Shown here one piece after another: positions 9,415 to 17,666 of a stretch of DNA of 64,000 nt; the stretch's first letter is position 1, and each line of letters starts with the position of its first letter. The stretch covers positions 82,337 to 146,336 of the forward strand of contig NZ_LMKE01000015.1 in the NCBI RefSeq assembly GCF_001421245.1, read 5' to 3'. This DNA comes from Sphingomonas sp. Leaf10 (GTDB lineage: Bacteria > Pseudomonadota > Alphaproteobacteria > Sphingomonadales > Sphingomonadaceae). Under the pieces are notes generated by a model. That model was not told where the DNA came from. It saw nothing but the letters and a program-made list of their open reading frames with translations, and searched no databases. The position numbers were made by a program, and so were the translations under genes.

Positions 9415-9426
9415 ACAATCGTTTGC
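9415..9426. promoter_or_regulatory. LacI-type operator candidate near the TBDR promoter
   Basis: ACAATCGTTTGC matches 10 of 12 positions of the perfect palindrome at 9504-9515. It lies about 83 bases upstream of the TBDR start. A central CG flanked by A/T-rich arms is typical of LacI-family operators. The cognate regulator was not identified in this window. Confidence 0.5.
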
Positions 9427-9503
9427 AAGCGCGAGTTTACGCATACGTATTCGTGATCTTCGGCGGCTGTTGCAAACCGGTAACAAGAAAAACGACGATT
9501 GCG

Positions 9504-9515
9504 GCAATCGATTGC
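9504..9515. promoter_or_regulatory. LacI-type operator candidate near the GH13 promoter
   Basis: GCAATCGATTGC is a perfect 12-bp palindrome 37 bases upstream of the GH13 start. It fits in the spacer of a possible promoter with TTGCGG at 9499-9504 and TACGAT at 9522-9527 (17-base spacing), a position suited to repression. It shares 10 of 12 bases with the site at 9415-9426 on the other side of the divergent region. Confidence 0.6.
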
Positions 9516-9552
9516 ATCTACTACGATTGTCGTAAAGAGGAGAGGAATTGCT

Positions 9553-11247
9553 ATGCGTAATAGCATAAACATTGCTGCGTTGCTTGCGGCGACCGTTCTG
9601 CCGATGACAGAAGTGCCCGCCCAGCAACCACCGGCCGCACCCGCTGCAACAGCCCCGGTCGCCGAGCCATGGTGGAAGCACGCGACGATCTATGAAATCT
9701 ACCCGCGCAGTTTCCAGGACAGCAATGGCGACGGCATCGGCGACCTGCGCGGCATTACCTCGCGGCTCGACTATCTCCAGTCGCTCGGCCTCGACGCGAT
9801 CTGGATCACGCCGTTCTTCAAATCGCCCAACGCCGATTTCGGCTATGACGTGTCCGATTACACCGCGATCGACCCGCAATATGGCACCATGGCCGATTGG
9901 GACAATCTGGTCGCCGAGGCACGCAAGCGCGGCATCCGCGTGCTGGTCGATCTGGTCGTCAACCACAGCTCGGCCGAACATTCGTGGTTCAAGGAATCGC
10001 GCAGCTCGCGCACCAATGCGAAGGCCGACTGGTATGTCTGGCGCGACGGCACGCCGGACAAGCCGCCGACCAACTGGAAATCGATCTTCGGCGGACCCAG
10101 CTGGACATGGGACCCGACCCGCAAGCAATGGTATTACCATATCTTCCTGTCGCAGCAGCCCGATCTGAACTGGGCCAATCCGCAGCTGAAGCAGGCGATG
10201 TTCGATGTCGTGCGCTTCTGGCTGGACCATGGCGCATCGGGTTTCCGCCTCGACGCGACCCCCTATCTGTTCGAGGACAGCAACTGGCCGCAGGACCCGA
10301 ATCCCGATGCCGATCCGGTCTGGCTGAAGCCGTATAATTCGCAACTGCCCGGCACCAATCAGGTGCTGCGCGAGATGCGCAAGGTCGTCGATTCCTATCC
10401 CGGCAATCCGATTCTGCTGGGCGAATCCTCGACCCGCTCGATCGAACAGCTCCGCGCGGTGTACGGCAAGGACAAGGACGAGATCCACCTGCCGATGAAC
10501 TTCCTGGTCGGCAACATCACCAAGCTGGACGCGGCCGAACTGAAGCGCCGCTATGACGAGGCGGCAACGAAGCTCGACGGGCTGACCCCGGTCGAATTCT
10601 TCAGCAACCACGACCAGTCGCGCCAGTGGAGCGAGTTCGGCGACGGCGTGAACAACGATCGCATCGCCAAGCTGTCGGCGGCGCTGACCCTGCTCAACCC
10701 CGGTGTCGCCCTGCTCTATTATGGCGAGGAAATCGGCATGGGCGACGCCGACAAGGCGACGCTGGCGCAGGTGCCGATCGGTCCGAAGCGCCCGCGCACC
10801 GACGATCGCGACCGCGCGCGCACGCCGATGCAGTGGAATGCCGGTCCGCAAGCTGGCTTCACCACCGGTGCGCCGTGGCTGCCGGTCGCGCAGGGGTATC
10901 GCACCCAGAACGTCGCGGCAGAGGAGCGCGATCCGAATTCGCTGCTCAACTGGTATCGCACCCTGGCAAAACTGCGCCGGACCGATCCGACGTTCCGCAC
11001 CGGCAGCTATGTTCCGCTCGACAGCGGCGACCCGGCGGTCTTCGCCTTCGCGCGGACCAATCCCGACGGCAGCGGCGCGCTGGTGCTGACCAATATCGGC
11101 GCGACGCCGCGCACCGCCGCTCCGACCGGCTGGACCGGCGGCACCCCGCAATTCGGCGAGCGCATCTGTGCGTCGGGCGCGGGGCAGGGCGGCATGGCGC
11201 TCGCCCCATGGGATAGCTGCATCGTCCGCTTCCGCATCGGTCGATAG
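9553..11247 (+). CDS. Secreted alpha-glucosidase / alpha-amylase family protein (GH13)
   Basis: A 564-residue GH13 enzyme with an N-terminal signal peptide (MRNSINIAALLAATVLPMTE), so it acts in the periplasm or outside. The barrel begins WWKHATIYEIYPRSFQDSNG, the form seen in oligo-1,6-glucosidases and alpha-glucosidases. Catalytic residues are nucleophile D234 (GFRLDATP), acid/base E291 (LLGESS) and transition-state stabiliser D354 (NHDQ). The ATG at 9553 follows AGAGGAGAGG at a good distance; upstream in-frame sequence is not signal-like. It is divergent from the TBDR, with shared palindromic operators. It probably releases glucose from short alpha-glucans that the receptor also handles. 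Exact linkage specificity cannot be read from the sequence. Confidence 0.9.
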   Translation: MRNSINIAALLAATVLPMTEVPAQQPPAAPAATAPVAEPWWKHATIYEIYPRSFQDSNGDGIGDLRGITSRLDYLQSLGLDAIWITPFFKSPNADFGYDVSDYTAIDPQYGTMADWDNLVAEARKRGIRVLVDLVVNHSSAEHSWFKESRSSRTNAKADWYVWRDGTPDKPPTNWKSIFGGPSWTWDPTRKQWYYHIFLSQQPDLNWANPQLKQAMFDVVRFWLDHGASGFRLDATPYLFEDSNWPQDPNPDADPVWLKPYNSQLPGTNQVLREMRKVVDSYPGNPILLGESSTRSIEQLRAVYGKDKDEIHLPMNFLVGNITKLDAAELKRRYDEAATKLDGLTPVEFFSNHDQSRQWSEFGDGVNNDRIAKLSAALTLLNPGVALLYYGEEIGMGDADKATLAQVPIGPKRPRTDDRDRARTPMQWNAGPQAGFTTGAPWLPVAQGYRTQNVAAEERDPNSLLNWYRTLAKLRRTDPTFRTGSYVPLDSGDPAVFAFARTNPDGSGALVLTNIGATPRTAAPTGWTGGTPQFGERICASGAGQGGMALAPWDSCIVRFRIGR

Positions 11248-11299
11248 GGGGAGCGGCGGGCGGACCGGACCGTCTGCGGATGTGGATCGTTGGAGGGCG

Positions 11300-12388
11300 A
11301 TGCCGACCCTTCCCGATACCACATCGCAGGCGAGACCCGACTGGCGCCCGCGCCGGCTGCTGGTCACCCGTGCATCGATGGCGTTCGCCCATGGCCGCGC
11401 CATCGCCGAGCGCGCCGCCGCACAGGGGGTCGAGGTCGTGCTGCTGCCCGGCGACCGCCTCGCGCTCGACCTGCCCGACGATCCGCGCCGCGCCTATGCC
11501 TCGGCCAAGGCGACGCTGGCGGTGGTCGTCGCGCCGCCGTCGAAGCGCCGGCTGCAACCGATCGCGCCCAGCGCCGACTGGCGTGTCGATCTGGCCGAGG
11601 GATGCCCGGCCCATTGCGGCTATTGCTATCTCGCCGGCTCGTTGAAAGGGCCGCCCATTACCCGCGTCTACGCCAATCTCGATGAGATACTGGACGGGCT
11701 GCCCGCCTATCTGGGGGAGGGCAGCGTCACCTCGCGCAATCGCGACCGCATGGGCGAGGGCACGACGTTCGAGGCATCCTGCTACACCGATCCGCTCGCG
11801 CTCGAACCGATTACCGGTGCGCTGTCGGCGACGATCGCGTGGTTCGGCCGGTGGGACGCGCCGGTGCAGTTGCGCTTCACGACCAAGTTCGCCGGGGTCG
11901 AACCGCTGCTCATCCTCGATCATCAGCGGCGCACCCGAATGCGCGCGTCGATCAACCCGCGCGCCTTCGCCCGGTTCGAAGGGGGCACCGATCCCGTCGC
12001 CGCCCGGCTGGCGGCGTTGGCGGAAATGGCGACGGCGGGCTATCCGGTCGGGCTTACCATCGCGCCGATCATCGCAGCGGAGGGTTGGCGCGACGCCTAT
12101 GGAGCGCTGCTCGCCGATGCCGCATCGGCGCTCGCGGCGGTGCCGGGAATCGACCTGACGATCGAACTCATCACCCACCGCTTCACGGCGGGGTCGAAGG
12201 CGGTGCTGGACAGCTGGTATCCCGGATCGTCGCTCGACATGGGGACGGCGAATCGGACCACCAAGCGTACCAAGTTCGGTACCGAGAAACAGGTCTATGA
12301 CGCGGCGACGATGCGGTCGTTGCGCGACTTCTTCGCAGAACGGATCGCGGTCCTGCTGCCGCAGGCGCGGGTGCTCTACTGGACATGA
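11300..12388 (+). CDS. Spore photoproduct lyase-like radical SAM protein
   Basis: A 362-residue protein of the SPL branch of radical SAM enzymes. The cluster motif is CPAHCGYC with C102, C106 and C109 in a CX3CX2C spacing, the arrangement characteristic of SPL rather than the usual CX3CX2C-phi variants of other subfamilies. C161 in FEASCYTDP could be the counterpart of the hydrogen-donating cysteine of Bacillus SPL; that equivalence is inference. The host type does not sporulate, so the role may be repair of UV thymine photoproducts or something else. The ATG at 11300 sits very close to GGAGGG; an in-frame GTG at 11282 is an alternative start. It overlaps the next gene by ATGA. Confidence 0.82.
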   Translation: MPTLPDTTSQARPDWRPRRLLVTRASMAFAHGRAIAERAAAQGVEVVLLPGDRLALDLPDDPRRAYASAKATLAVVVAPPSKRRLQPIAPSADWRVDLAEGCPAHCGYCYLAGSLKGPPITRVYANLDEILDGLPAYLGEGSVTSRNRDRMGEGTTFEASCYTDPLALEPITGALSATIAWFGRWDAPVQLRFTTKFAGVEPLLILDHQRRTRMRASINPRAFARFEGGTDPVAARLAALAEMATAGYPVGLTIAPIIAAEGWRDAYGALLADAASALAAVPGIDLTIELITHRFTAGSKAVLDSWYPGSSLDMGTANRTTKRTKFGTEKQVYDAATMRSLRDFFAERIAVLLPQARVLYWT

Positions 12389-12879
12389 CGGTGTTCTTCA
12401 CCGCCGACACGCATTTCGGTGACCATCGCACCATCAATATCCACAAACGGCCCTTCGCGACCGTGGCCGACATGGACGCGCTGCTGATCGAGCGCTGGAA
12501 TGCGACGGTCGGGCCGGACGATATCGTCTGGCATCTGGGCGATGTCGCACGCCGCGCGGCCGACATACCCGCGCTGCTCGACCGGTTGCACGGTACCAAG
12601 CATCTGCTGCGCGGCAACAACGATCCCGACGCGACCCTGTCCGCAACCGGCTGGGCCAGCACCGGTGATTATGCCGAGATCGATCTTGACGGCCACCGCC
12701 TCGTGCTATGCCATTATCCGTTCCGAAGCTGGAACGGGCAGCACAAGCGCGCGATTAACCTGCACGGTCACAGCCACGGCCGGTTGAAACCGATGCCGCG
12801 CCAGTTCGATGTCGGCGTGGACGTCCACGCCTTCGCACCGGTCCGGCTCGATGCGTTACTCGGTCCAAATCGCACCTGA
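12385..12879 (+). CDS. Calcineurin-like metallophosphoesterase
   Basis: A 164-residue single-domain phosphoesterase. Metal and catalytic motifs are all present: DTHFGD (D8, H10), GDV (D53), GNND (N78), CHYP (H110) and GHSHG (H129, H131). There is no signal peptide, so it is cytoplasmic. Members of this small class hydrolyse phosphomonoesters or cyclic or nucleotide phosphodiesters; the substrate is unknown. It begins inside the stop codon of the SPL-like gene (ATGA at 12385-12388), so the two proteins are made together and may act on the same nucleic-acid lesion or product. Confidence 0.85.
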   Translation: MTVFFTADTHFGDHRTINIHKRPFATVADMDALLIERWNATVGPDDIVWHLGDVARRAADIPALLDRLHGTKHLLRGNNDPDATLSATGWASTGDYAEIDLDGHRLVLCHYPFRSWNGQHKRAINLHGHSHGRLKPMPRQFDVGVDVHAFAPVRLDALLGPNRT

Positions 12880-12931
12880 GCCGCAGCGACTACGGCCACT
12901 CCCGCTCCGGAGCGATAGCCCGCTTCTTCCT

Positions 12932-12952
12932 CCCCTCCCTGAAAGGGAGGGG
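12932..12952. repeat. Perfect 9-bp hairpin followed by G-rich repeat-like sequence
   Basis: CCCCTCCCT, loop GAA, AGGGAGGGG. The sequence continues into CCGGGGGTGGGTAGG, a layout typical of dispersed intergenic repeats. There is no U tract, so it is a weak terminator candidate for the SPL/phosphoesterase operon at best. Confidence 0.45.
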
Positions 12953-13140
12953 CCGGGGGTGGGTAGGCCCGTTGGCGGACGTGACCGTCCCCCACAAACC
13001 CATCCCCAGCTCCTAAGCCGGATCGACATGCAGTTCCCCCGACGCGGAAAGACTGCTCCATCTGCAATCGTCCCTTCCGCGGAGGTGGTAGCCCATATGC
13101 GCCGGCGTCGCGAATCCAGCCGACACGTCAGCGGCTATGG

Positions 13141-13260
13141 CTTCCCGCCTGCGCGGGAATGACGGAAATTCGCGATCGTCGCCTAATGTCGATCGCCCTG
13201 GAATACCTCCGCAGAAAGCCCCGACCACCAACGCCAGCACGTACCCCCGCGCAGGCGGGG
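13141..13260. repeat. Two inverted copies of a short palindromic element
   Basis: CTTCCCGCCTGCGCGGGAAT at 13141-13160 and CCCCCGCGCAGGCGGGG at 13244-13260 share the same core on opposite strands. This pattern is that of REP-like elements scattered between genes. Confidence 0.5.
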
Positions 13261-13429
13261 CCGAGAGCCACACGCGCAAGCCGTTGGTCTTCTCTACACC
13301 AGACCCCCAATCTGCACGCGCAACGAACCTTGCGACCACACCGACAAAACCACCTTGCGGCACCGCAATATAACCGCATTCCGCGCAAATATCGCCATAT
13401 CTTAAACGCACTACCCCAAGCAAACCCGC

Positions 13430-13459
13430 TTGACTTACCGCAAATGGTAACGTTACCGT
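13430..13459 (+). promoter_or_regulatory. Promoter and LacI operator of the TBDR at 13715
   Basis: TTGACT at 13430-13435 is a good -35 box. The palindrome GGTAACGTTACC (13446-13457), inside the 15-mer ATGGTAACGTTACCG (13444-13458), falls over the expected -10 region. The same 15-mer stands just before the MFS gene at 18858-18872. The LacI-family gene at 17667 lies between the two sites and is the natural candidate regulator. Confidence 0.75.
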
Positions 13460-13714
13460 ACGTCATATCGGAGAATAGCCGGTAGGTTCGTCTCGTCGGC
13501 GGACTGTCGAATGGCGCCGGCGGCAGGGGAGGGGATGCGGAACCCGAGAGGGACGTAAGGGCTGAACGGCCATCGTCGACGCGTGCGGCGGTCCCTTCGT
13601 CAACGACATCTTCGAAATGCTTGTTCGGGTGCGGTTCGATGACGAACCGGCCGCCGCCCGGTGCTGCGCGGAAAAAAAACAGGGTCGCCAACGGCCACGA
13701 CAACAGGGAGTAGG

Positions 13715-16678
13715 ATGATGAAGAAGCTGAACAACGGTCCTGTCGCTTCGCTGCGTATCGGCGTCGCGCCGATGGCGGTCGCGCTCGCCTGTCTGTTGCC
13801 GTCGGTCGCGCAGGCGCAACTGCCGCCGACCGAGGCTCAGGCGGGCACCGCCGCGCCCGACCCGTCGAACGCGCCCGATGAACAGGCAGACGATATCGTC
13901 GTCACCGGATCGCGCATCACGACCAGCGGCTTCACCGCGCCGACCCCGACCACCGTCGTCGACGAAACCGCCATCGCCGCCAATGCCCAGCCGAACATCT
14001 TCAATACGATCGCCCAGCTGCCCTCGTTGCAGGGATCGACCGGCACCAGCGTCAACACCTTCAGCACGTCGAGCGGTGCGCAGGGGCTCAGCTCCTTTTC
14101 GCTGCGCGGCGTCGGCGCGATCCGCACCCTGACCCTGCTCGACGGACAGCGCGTCGTCGGCGCGAACGTGACCGGCGTTCCCGATGTCAGCCAGTTCCCG
14201 CAACTGCTCATCAAGCGCGTCGACATCGTCAACGGCGGCGCATCGGCCTCCTATGGATCGGATGCGGTCGGCGGCGTCGTCAACTTCATCACCGATACCC
14301 GGTTCAAGGGGGTGAAGGGCAATCTTCAGGGCAGCATCACCGACTATGGCGACAATGAACAAGTGCTGGTCCAGCTGGCAGCGGGGACCAGCTTTCTCGA
14401 GGATCGCCTGCATCTGGTCGCCAGCACCGAATATGCCCGCGACGAGGGCGTCGGCGGTGGTGAATTCGGCATCGGCCTGGCCGGCGGGCGCGACTGGTTC
14501 AAGCAGACGACGCTGGTCAATCGCAACGTCACCAATGACGGGTCGCCGCAATATGTGCTGCGCGATTTCGCCCAGTCGACGACCTTCACCAAATATGGCC
14601 TGATCACCGCCGGTCCGCTCCAAGGGATCGCCTTCGACGAATCGGGCCGTCCGTTCCAGTTCCAATATGGGTCGAACGGTGTGCCGTCGCGCGATGCGTC
14701 CGGCACCGTGATCGGCTGTTTCTCGGGCTTCTGTCAGGGCGGCGACCTGTCGGGCAATGTCGATGCCGGGCGCTCGCTGCTCTCCGGGCTGGAACGGCTC
14801 AACAGCTATGGCCGGCTGGGGTTCGATTTCGCGCCGAACAACGAAATCTACCTGACCGCCAACATCGCGCGGGTGCGGACGAACAATCAGCCGGTCAACG
14901 GCCAGAACCGCCCGAACCTGACCATTCAGTGTGCCAATCCCTATGTTCCGGCATCGGTGCAGGCGGCATGCGCGACCGCGGGCATCACGAATTTCCGCTT
15001 CGGCACCAGCAATGCCGCGCTCGGCAATTCCCAGGTCCATACCGACCGGCGCCAGTACCGCTTCGTGCTGGGGACGAAGGGGCGGACCCCGGTGCTCGGC
15101 ACCGACTGGAACTACGACATCTACGCCGAACACGGCACTAACCGGACGAAGATCGACGTCGACAACATCCTGCTGTCCAACCGCTTCAACCAGGCGATCA
15201 ACGCGACCACGCTCAATGGCGCGATCGTCTGCGCCGATGCGACCGCGCGGGCCAGCGGGTGTCAGCCGCTCAACGTCTTCGGCGGCAATCCCCCCGAAGC
15301 GGCGCTGCGCTACATCATGCCGTCGAACGGCCCGCGCCAGCGTACCCGCCAGTCGCAGGACGTCGTCAGCCTGAACTTCTCGGGCTCGCCGTTGCAATCC
15401 TGGGCCGGGCCGGTATCGGTCGCGTTCGGCGGCGAATTCCGCCACGAATTCTACCGCGTCACCGCCGATCCCTATGGCGCCGGCATTGCCGCTTCGCCGT
15501 ACGATGCGACCTATCCTTTCGACCCGGTGCTGCTGCCCGCCGGCAACAACTGGTATGCCGGCAATTACAAGAACGGCACCGGCGCCTACAGCGTCAAGGA
15601 AGCGTTCGCCGAAGTCGACGTGCCGCTGCTGAACGGCGATGCGACTGGTCGGGCCAGCATCAACGCCGCGGCGCGTATTACCGACTATAGCACGTCGGGC
15701 ACCGTCTGGGCGTGGAAGGTCGGCGGCACCTGGGACCTGCCGATCGACGGCCTGCGCCTGCGCGGGGTGACGTCGCGCGACGTGCGTGCGCCCAACCTGT
15801 CGGAACTGTTCGCGGCACCGGTCACGACGACGCTGCCCAACTTCCTCGACCCGTTCCGCAACGTCAACGTGCTGGCGATCCAGAACACGATCGGCAACAC
15901 CAGCCTGACCCCGGAAATCGCGCGCAACACGACCGCGGGCATCGCCTTTTCCGGGTCGAGCCTGCTGCCCGGCCTCAGCCTGTCGGTCGACTATTACAAG
16001 ATCAAGATCACCGACGTCATCTCCAGCCTCGGCGCGGCCGACATCGTCGACCTGTGCTTCCGCGGGATCCTTCCGGAGACGTGCAGCGCGTTCAACCTGA
16101 ACAACGCGTCCGGCCCGAACTTCATCAACGTACAGGCGTTCAACCTCGCCTCGATCGACACCGACGGCTTCGATATCGAAGCGAGCTATCGCTGGCAGCG
16201 CCCGCTCGGCCTGCCGGGGCAACTGACGCTGCGCGCGCTCGCCACCCATATCCGCAAGTTCGTGACCGATACCGGGCTGACCGGCACCATCCCCAACGAC
16301 ACTGCGGGGGTGAATATCGGCAACACCCCCGACTGGAAATGGCTGGCGGTGCAGAGCTACGAGACCGACAGCTTCTCGCTGCTGGTGCAGGAACGTTGGT
16401 TCAGCGACGGCGTGCTCGGCAACCAATATGTCCGCTGCGACGCCGGCAGTTGCCCGGTATCGACGCTGACCCGGCCGACCATCGACCAGAATTTCGTGCC
16501 CGGCGCCTTCTACATGGACATCGGCGGCACCTATAACCTGTCCAAGGGCGTGACGGCCTATGCCAAGGTCGACAATCTGTTCAACCGCGATCCGGCCAAG
16601 TCGCCCTTCTTCGTCAACCCCGCGCTCTACGACGTGCTCGGCCGCACCTATCGCGCGGGCGTACGCTTCTCCTTCTGA
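13715..16678 (+). CDS. TonB-dependent receptor
   Basis: A 987-residue outer-membrane receptor. It has a signal peptide ending near LLPSVAQAQ, a TonB-box-like DDIVVTGSRI, a plug with SFSLRGVGAIRTLTLLDGQR and a C-terminal barrel ending in phenylalanine (RAGVRFSF). Two adjacent ATGs (13715 and 13718) follow AGGGAG; either may be used. The unusually long leader carries a LacI-type operator identical to the one before the MFS-GH43 operon. The cargo is therefore probably a xylan-, arabinan- or uronic-acid-containing oligosaccharide; this is inferred from neighbours, not from the receptor itself. A strong palindrome follows the stop codon. Confidence 0.88.
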   Translation: MMKKLNNGPVASLRIGVAPMAVALACLLPSVAQAQLPPTEAQAGTAAPDPSNAPDEQADDIVVTGSRITTSGFTAPTPTTVVDETAIAANAQPNIFNTIAQLPSLQGSTGTSVNTFSTSSGAQGLSSFSLRGVGAIRTLTLLDGQRVVGANVTGVPDVSQFPQLLIKRVDIVNGGASASYGSDAVGGVVNFITDTRFKGVKGNLQGSITDYGDNEQVLVQLAAGTSFLEDRLHLVASTEYARDEGVGGGEFGIGLAGGRDWFKQTTLVNRNVTNDGSPQYVLRDFAQSTTFTKYGLITAGPLQGIAFDESGRPFQFQYGSNGVPSRDASGTVIGCFSGFCQGGDLSGNVDAGRSLLSGLERLNSYGRLGFDFAPNNEIYLTANIARVRTNNQPVNGQNRPNLTIQCANPYVPASVQAACATAGITNFRFGTSNAALGNSQVHTDRRQYRFVLGTKGRTPVLGTDWNYDIYAEHGTNRTKIDVDNILLSNRFNQAINATTLNGAIVCADATARASGCQPLNVFGGNPPEAALRYIMPSNGPRQRTRQSQDVVSLNFSGSPLQSWAGPVSVAFGGEFRHEFYRVTADPYGAGIAASPYDATYPFDPVLLPAGNNWYAGNYKNGTGAYSVKEAFAEVDVPLLNGDATGRASINAAARITDYSTSGTVWAWKVGGTWDLPIDGLRLRGVTSRDVRAPNLSELFAAPVTTTLPNFLDPFRNVNVLAIQNTIGNTSLTPEIARNTTAGIAFSGSSLLPGLSLSVDYYKIKITDVISSLGAADIVDLCFRGILPETCSAFNLNNASGPNFINVQAFNLASIDTDGFDIEASYRWQRPLGLPGQLTLRALATHIRKFVTDTGLTGTIPNDTAGVNIGNTPDWKWLAVQSYETDSFSLLVQERWFSDGVLGNQYVRCDAGSCPVSTLTRPTIDQNFVPGAFYMDIGGTYNLSKGVTAYAKVDNLFNRDPAKSPFFVNPALYDVLGRTYRAGVRFSF

Positions 16679-16687
16679 GGCAGAAAT

Positions 16688-16717
16688 GATCCGGACGGCG
16701 GCGCCGCCGTCCGGATC
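16688..16717. terminator. Perfect 30-bp palindrome between convergent genes
   Basis: GATCCGGACGGCGGC is followed directly by its exact reverse complement. It fills the gap between the TBDR stop and the hydrolase stop. It likely acts as a bidirectional terminator; the minus-strand transcript has ATTTCT after the stem, while the plus side lacks a clear U run. Confidence 0.65.
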
Positions 16718-17608
16718 CTACAACCGCTTGCTCTCGATCGTCAGCCGCTCGTCCTTGCAGAAGCCGCAGGCGGGGCCGGTGAAATAGCCGGCCGCCTTGC
16801 CATCGCCCTTCAGTTTCCAGTCGAGCCATTTGGTGACGACGCTCGCGGCGACGCCGCCATGCGGCTGCATATAGGTGCCGCCATGCCCGACCGGCACGTT
16901 GACCAGCGCGGCGGGGATATGGTCGATCCGGCGATAATCGTCGGTGCCGTTGCCATAAGCGATGTCGGTCGTGCCGCCCAGCACGTACAGCACCGATCCG
17001 TGCAGCGTCTTCAGCAGTTTCTTGTCCGACACCACCCCCGCGATCGGGTTGGCGCCGTCGGGAAAGAAGCCGCTGTTCATGACGACCGCGGTCGTGACCC
17101 GCGGGTCCTGCGCCGCCGACAGCGCCTGCAGTCCGCCGCAGCTGAAGCCGGAGGCCGCGATCCGGTCGGTCGCGATCCGCCCGGCAAAGGGGCTGGCGGC
17201 GCGGCGGTTCTCCCGCTGTGCCCAATCGATCGCATCGGTCAGCGCCCTCGTCTCGGTCGGCGCCGCCATCCGCCCCGCTGGTGCAGCAGGCTTCGCTGCC
17301 GAAGGGCGCGGGATCGTACCCGATGCGATCACCAGATAACCGTGCGACGCGATCTCCAGCAGATGGTTGCGCGAACTGGTGCCATCGGCGCTGCACGCCC
17401 CGTTGCCAAAGACATAGATGGGCAGCGCCCCGCGCCCGACCTTGCCCAGATCGGCCGGGCGATAGACGACATGATCGGGCAGGTCGGCGCGTTCCTCGAA
17501 CAGCGCGGGGTAGGGGCCGCTGCCGCGTTCCTCGCCCGTATCGGCCGTCATCCCCGCCAGTGCCACGCCCGCCATCGCCGCCACAGCCGCCCGTCGAATC
17601 GTCCGCAT
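16718..17608 (-). CDS. Secreted alpha/beta hydrolase
   Basis: A 296-residue protein with a signal peptide (MRTIRRAAVAAMAGVALAGM). The nucleophile elbow GFSCGG puts the serine at 156, and H242 in VGHGGTY is the likely catalytic histidine. The fold resembles dienelactone-hydrolase or polyester/cutinase-like proteins. Four cysteines, including FTGPACGFCK near the C-terminus, may form disulfides. The start is well supported by a purine-rich ribosome site. It follows the LacI gene on the same strand with a 58-base gap. In a carbohydrate locus an esterase acting on acyl groups of plant polysaccharides is plausible, but the substrate is unknown. Confidence 0.75.
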   Translation of the reverse strand: MRTIRRAAVAAMAGVALAGMTADTGEERGSGPYPALFEERADLPDHVVYRPADLGKVGRGALPIYVFGNGACSADGTSSRNHLLEIASHGYLVIASGTIPRPSAAKPAAPAGRMAAPTETRALTDAIDWAQRENRRAASPFAGRIATDRIAASGFSCGGLQALSAAQDPRVTTAVVMNSGFFPDGANPIAGVVSDKKLLKTLHGSVLYVLGGTTDIAYGNGTDDYRRIDHIPAALVNVPVGHGGTYMQPHGGVAASVVTKWLDWKLKGDGKAAGYFTGPACGFCKDERLTIESKRL

Positions 17609-17666
17609 CCTCGCTCCCCCCTCTTGTTTGGCCGCAGCGTGTCATGGCGGACGACGCCGCGCAACG

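Larger units (their letters stand above)
12880..13714. other. Gene-free region with repeats and the promoter of the 13.7-kb TBDR
   Basis: No credible protein is encoded in these 835 bases. They hold a G/C-rich hairpin near 12932, two inverted copies of a CCCGCCTGCGCGGG-type element between 13141 and 13260, and a LacI-like operator at 13444. The last ~255 bases form the leader of the TBDR gene. Confidence 0.6.

Noticed and set aside
9376-11403. Minus-strand open frame of 675 codons opposite the GH13 gene
   Set aside because: No domain recognisable; the plus strand holds the catalytic D234/E291/D354 set and a signal peptide.
13141-13260. CRISPR-like array
   Set aside because: Only two short inverted copies with irregular spacing and no cas genes.
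13463-16426. Very long minus-strand open frame (987 codons) opposite the TBDR
   Set aside because: It mirrors the real gene's codon structure in a GC-rich genome, is rich in Arg/Gly/Asp, and shows no family motif. The plus strand encodes a full receptor with signal peptide and plug.
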